A stretch of DNA of 64,000 nt from Bacillota bacterium (lineage in GTDB: Bacteria > Bacillota > UBA4882 > UBA8346), in the NCBI GenBank assembly GCA_023410535.1, contig JAEYPR010000011.1, positions 1-64,000 of the forward strand. The letters run 5' to 3'. The first letter of the stretch is position 1, and every line of letters begins with the position of its first letter. The notes under the pieces are model-generated. The model did not search any database. It had not been told where the DNA came from and was given only the letters and a program-made list of their open reading frames with translations. The position numbers were made by a program, and so were the translations under genes. Positions 58,701-64,000 of the stretch are shown one piece after another.

Positions 58701-59264
58701 GCCAGTACCAGCAAATTGCGGATTTCCGGCTGGAATATGACCGACTCGGCCATTGAGGCGTTGCTAATCGGCGAGCATATTTTGCCGGGTCAATGGCGAA
58801 TTCGCCAGGGAAGCGGCGCGGCGGTCGGAACGATGGCAACGGTCAACCAAGAAGATTTGATCCGGTTTGAACGGTTCATGAAACAACCCGTTACCTTCGC
58901 GCCCCAAACCTATACCGTACTGGAACTGGATCTGGAGCAAGCGGCCACGCCGTATTGGGAACGTCCCGATCTAGCCATCGACCGGGACGATCTGATCGTC
59001 AGCGATAGTTGCATCCGGGTGCGCGTCCACAATATCGGCGCCGCGGCCAGCGAACTGACGACGGTTGTCCTGACAGGACCGGACGGCACGGTTTTGCGCA
59101 GCAGTCAAATTCCGCCGCTACCCGCGCCGACCGATCTCTATCCGAAGATCGTGGAAGTTTCCTTATGGACGCGCGGTCTTGACTTAGAAGGTTGCACCGT
59201 CGAACTCGATCCCGAATGCCGGTTGCAAGAGATTACCCGGGAAAACAACCGCATCGCCCTGTAA
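55722..59264 (+). CDS. 1180-residue protein: LamG domain, helical barrel, CARDB-like end
   Basis: Residues about 15-235 are a LamG-like jelly-roll (GTVSFFWRSRYPLGPTEFPI, RLYVDGQL, DFDEIRIYDRML), a carbohydrate- or protein-binding fold. Residues about 640-930 look like an (alpha/alpha)6 barrel rich in Trp (RRYLRWWIDK-type, NGEFGGGLSDDGDLTAWWPG, EAPWNYSASDSFHVLHPTYM) such as polysaccharide lyases and hydrolases have. The last 100 residues resemble CARDB (LIVSDSCIRVRVHNIGAAA ending ENNRIAL). No signal peptide or membrane segment is present. The start ATG 55722 has a weak gaggcg site. I do not recognise a named family. Within the sugar-uptake operon it is the best candidate for the enzyme that processes the imported glycan. 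Confidence 0.7.
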   Translation: MANNLKNDSGLLFYLSGDNGSQPEVALGNPEPNFFQNVETIEDGKCGKALRCLPNQLLAYWAPGNIYAQRGTVSFFWRSRYPLGPTEFPIFRVSYADHSSWDAQFMRIDYNGGGIDAFVTDINLSRTRVGMKFDVLPQPDQWFHIAFAWDENVGVRLYVDGQLTAAKDAFSIYYAGLDQFGTHSRIISHWQVQSSYNYVRTGDFDEIRIYDRMLEPEQVAGLAAGGALDTLPLLNRPLFAPVWQREWLQRWGFDAATLPAPLCHQYTAVHKVEIHNAWDLKRWWWKGCDGIRETTWPGVYNRSRLPGRTDYFVLPDWDCYSQSGKEITFEPLPDCYFNHIEISGSAQGTLRIHGRLEEHQSLRRLACERSVHRLDEPVRNVALTFTNDLIEEPIGDITLLQVEHGLAPQTAQRERFAFSWDTGAETRTGVAAVRQFVQGRFMRDERATLLGSANPVSPGTQDASVMENMLPLLHLIMPYHADDRVGMDGLILHLPALQGTPTHGRYLLVNVQVKDPLWIYRNLIQFTFAVLPGEAKTIWLDTRDRILPEGKALYATVAFSGPVTAASCSDIAAELVYKPAELAKAEHCADRWIQVKDNYAHLVEENPSSPKFNLYNRFIADLQDLLRICPEHPLARLYWYDKFKQDAPVFKQTPCPPNVPLWAWRQVEYMGYVKRYLRWWIDKRQIGNGEFGGGLSDDGDLTAWWPGPALTGCMPEKIKASLLLEMEAFYDQGMFANGLCAIQTDQLHTLEEGIQALGQCLTLDPCSPKQLERAMENARGLFFVTGINAAGHRHLKSGYYSGTRVAEEAPWNYSASDSFHVLHPTYMLVRYNGSPLAKQLVLELADAMMDHYYDGKLHVQIDVTTDQDQVHERTREWPLFYAAWQFTGDPKYLQPINAQLYAQAQDRLAGDSEAVCQQVAATYERLITNAALREYINTDGQLWVDRGVIDIGVMQEHRIGGIGHERFSLYPRHSIRWQFAPGAEADVAILVTYASTSKLRISGWNMTDSAIEALLIGEHILPGQWRIRQGSGAAVGTMATVNQEDLIRFERFMKQPVTFAPQTYTVLELDLEQAATPYWERPDLAIDRDDLIVSDSCIRVRVHNIGAAASELTTVVLTGPDGTVLRSSQIPPLPAPTDLYPKIVEVSLWTRGLDLEGCTVELDPECRLQEITRENNRIAL

Positions 59265-59291
59265 CACAGTACCGGAAGAGAGGTTTTTAGG

Positions 59292-60104
59292 ATGAAACTG
59301 AGTTATACTACCTTGGCGGTCCAAGATCAAACGATTCAACAGGCAATCGAAATCGCCACCCGTTATCAACTGAACGGCATCGAATTGCGGGGCAAAGACG
59401 ACGTCCACATCTCCCCCCAAAGCAGCCCGGAATATATTCAACAGGTTAAACAGTTAATCGCCCAAGCCGGTTTGGCGGTTCCCTGCCTGACGGCTTACAC
59501 CAAATTTGCTCAAGCAACGATAGACCAGGCAGCGGAACAGGTCGACATAATCAAAACCTACGTCGATCTGGCGCGCGAGATTGGCGCCGCCACTATTCGC
59601 ACGTTTATGGGCGCCTTTCCGGAAGGCTGCGACCCGCTGCTCGTCCAAGCGAATATTATCGCCGGTTTGAATTTGGCTGCCGAAGCCATCGGCGACGCGC
59701 CGGTCAAGCTGATCATTGAAACGCACGATTCGATGCGTTCCGGGGCGCAGTTGGCTCCGATCCTGGAGCAAGTCTCCCCTAAAGTCGGCGTGTTGCTGGA
59801 TATTATCCACCCTTGGGATCTGCAGGAACCGATCGCCAAAACCTGGGAATTAATCGGGCGACGGATTTACCACGTCCACATCAAAGATATCGCCGCGACC
59901 GTTCCCGGCGGCCGCGTCTACAGCCGGATCGGAGCGGGGCTCATTCCGGTTCCCCAGATTGTGGGTTATCTGACTCAGCAGGGCTATGACGGTTTTTACA
60001 GTTTGGAATGGGAGAAAAGCGCTCCCGGAACCAACGGGATTTCTTTTGAAGACCAAATGGAGAGTTTTGTGCGATTGATGCGCGGTATCGAGGAGGAAAC
60101 GTGA
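59292..60104 (+). CDS. Sugar phosphate isomerase/epimerase (TIM barrel)
   Basis: A 270-residue AP-endonuclease-2-like barrel. Motifs are ELRGKDDVHISPQ, VPCLTAYTKFA, IETHDSMRSG, VGVLLDIIHPWDLQ, HVHIKDI and FYSLEWEK, with metal-binding Glu, Asp, His and Glu. It starts after agaggtttttagg. Its stop overlaps the next gene's start (TGATG). In the operon it could isomerise or epimerise the imported sugar or its phosphate; the identity of the sugar is not clear. Confidence 0.88.
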   Translation: MKLSYTTLAVQDQTIQQAIEIATRYQLNGIELRGKDDVHISPQSSPEYIQQVKQLIAQAGLAVPCLTAYTKFAQATIDQAAEQVDIIKTYVDLAREIGAATIRTFMGAFPEGCDPLLVQANIIAGLNLAAEAIGDAPVKLIIETHDSMRSGAQLAPILEQVSPKVGVLLDIIHPWDLQEPIAKTWELIGRRIYHVHIKDIAATVPGGRVYSRIGAGLIPVPQIVGYLTQQGYDGFYSLEWEKSAPGTNGISFEDQMESFVRLMRGIEEET

Positions 60105-61108
60105 TGAGATTATCGTTTGAAGAGGTTCAAAGCACCTTGGAGCGGGCGTTGCTCACCCGGAACTGCCCGGCCGATCACGCTCACAAAGTAGCGTACGAAA
60201 TGGCCCGCAATTCGCTGGAAGGCACCTATACTCACGGAATTAACCGATTCGCACGGTTGATCCGCAACATCGACGAGGGGATTGTCCGGGTGGATGTCGA
60301 ACCGGTGCTTGTCAACGGCTTTGGCGCGTTGGAAAATTGGGACGGCCAATTGGGATTGGGAATCGTCAACGCCTGGTTCGCCATGGATCGTGCTATTGAA
60401 CTGGCCAAAACCCACGGTATCGGTTTTGTGGCGTTGCGCAACACCAACCACTGGCTGCGGGCCGCCACCTATGGCTACCAAGCTTGCGCGGCGGGTATGG
60501 CCGGCATCTGTTTTACCAACACCATTCCCAATATGCCGACCTGGGGGGCGGTCGACTCCCATCTGGGGAACAATCCGCTGGTGTTGGCGCTCCCCCGCGA
60601 GCAAGGCAATGTGATCGTCGATATGGCGATGTCCCAATTCTCCTATGGCGCGTTGGAACTGGCACAACTCGAAGGACGTCAGATGCCGATCGACGCCGGT
60701 TTCGACTCCGAGGGCAATCTAACCCGCGATCCGGCTGCGGTCTGTCAGTCAAAACGGATCTTACCGACCGGTTATTGGAAAGGCGCGGCTCTCTCCTTTG
60801 TATTGGATCTCTTCGCCGGCTGCATGTCGTTGGGCAACACCACCGCGGCGATCGGCCGGTTAAGCGGTGACGAACACGGGGTCTCGCAGGTTTTCATGGC
60901 GATCAACTTCCGCCAGATCGCCCCGCAGGAGCAGGCGGACGCCATTGCCGAGGATGCCATCGCCGACCTGCTCGCCTCGAAACCCGATGCCAAAACCCAA
61001 CGGATCATCTATACCGGGCAGTTGACCCAGGAGATCCGGGCCCAGAATCTCGCCCAAGGCATCCCGGTGGACGAGCGGATCTGGTCCGCAATCACCGGAT
61101 TGTTGTAA
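60104..61108 (+). CDS. YiaK-like 3-dehydro-L-gulonate 2-dehydrogenase / malate-lactate dehydrogenase family
   Basis: A 334-residue NAD(P)-dependent dehydrogenase of the MDH2/LDH2 family. It is close to E. coli YiaK (DlgD), which reduces 2,3-diketo-L-gulonate: THGINRFARLI, FVALRNTNHWLRAATYGYQA, GNNPLVLALPREQGNVIVD and LPTGYWKGAALSFVLDLFAG all match the YiaK pattern in order. Start ATG 60104 follows gaggaaacgtg. With the isomerase it suggests uptake of a uronic- or ketoacid-type sugar. No yiaL/ulaD partners are seen, so the actual substrate may differ. Confidence 0.85.
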   Translation: MRLSFEEVQSTLERALLTRNCPADHAHKVAYEMARNSLEGTYTHGINRFARLIRNIDEGIVRVDVEPVLVNGFGALENWDGQLGLGIVNAWFAMDRAIELAKTHGIGFVALRNTNHWLRAATYGYQACAAGMAGICFTNTIPNMPTWGAVDSHLGNNPLVLALPREQGNVIVDMAMSQFSYGALELAQLEGRQMPIDAGFDSEGNLTRDPAAVCQSKRILPTGYWKGAALSFVLDLFAGCMSLGNTTAAIGRLSGDEHGVSQVFMAINFRQIAPQEQADAIAEDAIADLLASKPDAKTQRIIYTGQLTQEIRAQNLAQGIPVDERIWSAITGLL

Positions 61109-61124
61109 AAAATAAATAGCACGT

Positions 61125-62924
61125 TTAGATCTCAGAAATACCGCTTCCGGCGGTATTTTCTGTTTTTCCGGATCGTTGTTGGACCGTGCCGGTGTCCACC
61201 GGAATCCGCAAGGTAACCGAGAAACCCTCATTTAGCGTGCTTGCCAGTTGAATCTGACATAACATATCAAACCGCAGTTGCAGGCGGCGGTAGACATTCT
61301 GCAACCCGATATGTTTCTCGCTGAACCCTTCGAAATGGGAGAGCGACTCCTCAATTTCGGCCAGACGTTCCGGCGCGACACCGGCCCCGTTATCGCTGAT
61401 GACGATGAGCAGCGTCTGCTGTTCCAGAACCATCCCGATACGCAACCGGACCGGCGTTTCCACCCGGTGAATGGAATGATTGATGCTGTTCTCCACAATC
61501 GGCTGGAGGATTAGTTTGGGGATGGGGATGGCCAATACCTGATGGTCGATCTCCCACTCCACCTCGAACCGCTTGGGATAGCGCCCTTTCATCAGTTCGA
61601 TATAAATCTGGGTCGCCTCGACCTCCTCGGCGACGGCCACATCCCGGTTGGGCGAGCGTAAGCTGTATTGGAGAAAGTTTGAGAGCTGTTCGATCATTTG
61701 ATTGGCCTTCGACGGCCCGCGTTTCAGGCGCATCACCTCAAAATCGATAGCCTGAAGCGTATTGGAAAGAAAATGGGGATTCATCTGATATTGCAGCGCG
61801 GAGAGTTCCAAAGCGATGGCATGGAACTTCCGTTCGTTCAGCGAGGCTTTCAAATAATCGTTCTGGACAAAGGTCTGAACGATGTTGGTAATAATATAGC
61901 TGTAGATATCTTCTTTCCGCGGCTTGGGAATCGCCGGCAGCGGCTTGTTTTGAGTCGCGGCGTCCAATAACTTGATAATCGAATATACTTGCCGGGTATT
62001 GCGCGAGGCATAAATCGCCGAAAGGATGATGCAGAGCAGGATACAAACGGCTCCCGCCAATAGACTCAAACCGATAAAGCGGTTTAAGGTCAGGTAAGCC
62101 ACTTTGCTGGGGGTGACGGAGAGAAAATCCAAGCCCAACTCTTCCGAATGCGAGCGTACCACCAGCATATCACGGGTGTTATAGGTGATCCAGTTCTTGT
62201 CGCGCAGTATTTTGCCGAGTTCAGCCAGGAGCGTCTGGCTCGATTTCGAATCGCCGCTCGACAGCAACAATTCGTTTTCCTGGTTGATCAGCAATATGGT
62301 CCGGTCATTGGCCAGCTTCAGATTGCCCAGGACCCGTTTAAAGTCGGCGATTTTAATGTTGATGGCGACCACAATTCCATTGGAGGCTTTTTCAAACACC
62401 GTGAGATACTCCACCGTATCCGGGAGCGTGGCATAAAGGCGCGCGTTACGGCGGATAAACCGGGTGGTGGGATTGGCTTCGCAAACCGACAGCCAATCCC
62501 GGTCGGGCAGCTCATAATACGTGTGAATATTGGCATTACTGGTCAGATACCAGCCATGGTCGTTGGGATAATAAACGTAGATCGAATCGATATAGTCGCT
62601 GGAGTTGGCGATGGCTTGCAGATGTTGGACAACGTGTTGATAGGTCAGGTATTCGCCAAAACTCATTTTATATTTCATAAAAGTCTTTTTGATCGAGTTG
62701 ACGATGGATTGATCCCCCAAAAACTTCAGCACTTTGGTGGAATCATGAAACATCAGGGTCGAAATCTCCTGAACCAGTTCCAGTTTGTCGAGGGTCTCCT
62801 GGTTGGCGTTGCTGCGCAATCCCCCGTACGATAAGAGAAAATAAGTGGAACTGAGCAACAGGATCGGTAAAATCGATAAGCTCAGCGTATACGAGAGATT
62901 GTTCAGAAAAAACCGTTTCCGCAT
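61125..62924 (-). CDS. YesM-like sensor histidine kinase
   Basis: A 599-residue membrane sensor. Helix 1 (residues about 12-33) and helix 2 (about 278-302, FIGLSLLAGAVCILLCIILS) flank an extracellular double-Cache-like sensor domain. The kinase part has the phospho-acceptor His in QYQMNPHFLSNTLQAIDF, N box LQPIVENSINHSIH, G1 DNGAGVAPERL and HIGLQNVYRRL. The ATG follows aagggagcaaaat. It shares a unit with the AraC-type response regulator directly upstream. It probably senses a glycan and drives the facing sugar operon. Confidence 0.92.
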   Translation of the reverse strand: MRKRFFLNNLSYTLSLSILPILLLSSTYFLLSYGGLRSNANQETLDKLELVQEISTLMFHDSTKVLKFLGDQSIVNSIKKTFMKYKMSFGEYLTYQHVVQHLQAIANSSDYIDSIYVYYPNDHGWYLTSNANIHTYYELPDRDWLSVCEANPTTRFIRRNARLYATLPDTVEYLTVFEKASNGIVVAINIKIADFKRVLGNLKLANDRTILLINQENELLLSSGDSKSSQTLLAELGKILRDKNWITYNTRDMLVVRSHSEELGLDFLSVTPSKVAYLTLNRFIGLSLLAGAVCILLCIILSAIYASRNTRQVYSIIKLLDAATQNKPLPAIPKPRKEDIYSYIITNIVQTFVQNDYLKASLNERKFHAIALELSALQYQMNPHFLSNTLQAIDFEVMRLKRGPSKANQMIEQLSNFLQYSLRSPNRDVAVAEEVEATQIYIELMKGRYPKRFEVEWEIDHQVLAIPIPKLILQPIVENSINHSIHRVETPVRLRIGMVLEQQTLLIVISDNGAGVAPERLAEIEESLSHFEGFSEKHIGLQNVYRRLQLRFDMLCQIQLASTLNEGFSVTLRIPVDTGTVQQRSGKTENTAGSGISEI

Positions 62925-62951
62925 ATTTTGCTCCCTTTGACTTTGGAGTGA

Positions 62952-63809
62952 CTATTTACGGTATTCCGAGGGCGTCGTCCCGTAATATTGATAAAAGGCG
63001 CGGGAAAAGCTCTTTTGGTTGTCGTATCCCACCATTTGCGAGACCTCGTAGAGTTTGACATTGATGTTGCACAATAACGAAGCCGCTTTTTTCATGCGCA
63101 CCGAAAGCAGATACTCCGAGAAAGAGATCTTGGCGTACTTGTGAAAAACCCGGGAAATGTAATTGGGACTGAAACCGACGGCCGCTGCCACAGTTTCCAG
63201 GGATGCGGTGGCCAAATGCTCTTCGATATAGCTTTTGACCGAGGCGACAATCTCGGGGTAATACCCCTGATACAACGGATGGCTCTCCTCGGGTTCCGCC
63301 GGGATCGTCTCATTTTCCTGCGAGGTCGCACTTTCGTACAGACGGGAAAATGTGTCGATCAATACTTGATATTTGACCGGTTTGACAATATAATCCCGCA
63401 CTCCGTGCAACAAACCTTGCCGCGCGTATTCAAAATCGGTATAGCTTGAGAGAAACACGATCATCACCTGCGGTTTCTCTTCATAAATGGCTTTCGCTAA
63501 GGCAATCCCATCCATTACCGGCATCCGGATATCGGTCAATACGACGTCGACGGGATTTTCACGGAGATAATCCAAGGCCATTTTCCCATTGTTAAATTGC
63601 CCCACGGCGGTATAGCCCAGTGTATCCCAGGGAAAGAGGTCGACTAGGCCGGAGCAGATCGCCGGCTCGTCATCCACCACAATCAATCGCAACTTTTTCA
63701 GTTTTGCTGTGGCGAGGTTAGGGTTGTCCAACGTATCTTCACTTCCTACAGATTGCGATTGTCTATTGTCTGAATCAAAGCATAACAAGCTAATTCTATT
63801 ATACCCCAT
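62952..63809 (-). CDS. YesN-like AraC-family response regulator
   Basis: A 285-residue response regulator. The receiver domain (residues about 40-155) has VVDDEPA, the phospho-acceptor Asp93 in LTDIRMP and Lys143 in IVKPVK. The C-terminal AraC HTH (about 185-285) contains ATASLETVAAAVGFSPNYIS and SQMVGYDNQKSFSRAFYQYYG. The first 37 residues are extra compared with most regulators; the ATG 63809 follows taagggatttgg. The first codon lies 9 bases after the stop of the HAD gene upstream. Confidence 0.92.
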   Translation of the reverse strand: MGYNRISLLCFDSDNRQSQSVGSEDTLDNPNLATAKLKKLRLIVVDDEPAICSGLVDLFPWDTLGYTAVGQFNNGKMALDYLRENPVDVVLTDIRMPVMDGIALAKAIYEEKPQVMIVFLSSYTDFEYARQGLLHGVRDYIVKPVKYQVLIDTFSRLYESATSQENETIPAEPEESHPLYQGYYPEIVASVKSYIEEHLATASLETVAAAVGFSPNYISRVFHKYAKISFSEYLLSVRMKKAASLLCNINVKLYEVSQMVGYDNQKSFSRAFYQYYGTTPSEYRK

Positions 63810-63818
63810 CCAAATCCC

Positions 63819-64000
63819 TTAGAACAAGTATGGGAGTATGGCAGCAAAATCCGCAACCCGTTCCGGAATTTCAAGATGCCGCTGATAACGGTCGAGCAAC
63901 ATCGTTTTCATGCCTAACGCTTTTGGGACCAGATAATCATTCCGTAAGTCATCGCCGATGAAACAAACTGCGGACGGCGGAGTCCCGATCCGGTCAAGCG
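63819..64000 (-). CDS. HAD-family hydrolase, C-terminal part (cut by the window edge)
   Basis: The 59 visible codons, too short for a separate gene call, read FIGDDLRNDYLVPKALGM and then KTMLLDRYQRH, the last motif of haloacid-dehalogenase-like hydrolases (GDD...N). The TAA is at 63819-63821. The N-terminal two thirds are outside the window. It is probably the first gene of the transcript that continues into the response regulator and kinase. Confidence 0.75.
   Translation of the reverse strand, partial: LDRIGTPPSAVCFIGDDLRNDYLVPKALGMKTMLLDRYQRHLEIPERVADFAAILPYLF

Noticed and set aside
1..64000. tRNA, rRNA or tmRNA genes
   Set aside because: No cloverleaf, T-arm consensus or rRNA-conserved stretch was noticed on either strand.

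Overview
The window reads as a chromosome segment of a Gram-positive, Bacillota-type anaerobe or facultative bacterium. The evidence is strong AAGGAGG-like ribosome binding sites, TTGACA/TATAAT promoters with 17-base spacers, Rho-independent terminators, a YesM/YesN-type two-component pair, a transport operon without its own ATPase, and family choices typical of Clostridia and Limnochordia. No rRNA, tRNA, integrase, transposase or CRISPR array is visible, so species-level placement is not possible from this window.

Layout. 0-6.2 kb: a 21-bp tandem array, then a minus-strand block with an rRNA m5C methyltransferase, a U32 peptidase, a MATE pump and the thioredoxin-domain protein YyaL. 6.2-36.5 kb: an accessory region of mostly single small genes (Nudix, ASCH, creatininase, dispanin, cupin, flavin-binding oxidases, GNATs, an aminoglycoside-phosphotransferase-like protein, SDR, nucleotidyltransferase, peptidase E, an atypical kinase, a PRTase, PhzF, a CorC-type protein, a TIR-like protein, LUD, DUF1697). 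It includes a four-carbon acid sugar kinase/PdxA2 pair and a catalase. It is littered with gene remnants and carries at least nine decayed pieces of the 5' end of yyaL, all in the orientation of the intact gene. 36.5-43.6 kb: secreted plant-polysaccharide enzymes (a PL9-like lipoprotein and a beta-helix/CBM3 lipoprotein) with a divergent LacI regulator and two identical palindromic operators around a promoter. 43.6-51.1 kb: an ABC-F protein behind a leader with short ORFs and a terminator, a PEP-synthase-like rifampicin phosphotransferase, SelO and a CCG-domain iron-sulfur protein. 51.1-52.5 kb: gene remnants and another 21-bp array. 52.5-64 kb: a sugar-uptake operon (binding protein, two permeases), a 1180-residue multidomain protein without a signal peptide, a TIM-barrel isomerase and a YiaK-like dehydrogenase, faced by a YesM/YesN-like two-component system.

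How the parts work together. The 36.5-43.6 kb block would degrade pectin- or hemicellulose-like polymers outside the cell under LacI control. The 52.5-64 kb operon would import an oligosaccharide, process it in the cytoplasm and feed an oxidised sugar (possibly a ketogulonate-type acid) into metabolism, with the two-component system as the likely sensor. The ABC-F and rifampicin phosphotransferase genes form a defence patch.

Most unusual observations: (1) the dispersed yyaL 5'-end fragments; (2) four tandem arrays, all with a 21-bp period, three of which share a heptad pattern when translated on the minus strand, and one of which is fused to a yyaL fragment; (3) the ABC-F leader with overlapping upstream ORF and attenuator; (4) the sugar operon around the uncharacterised 1180-residue protein.
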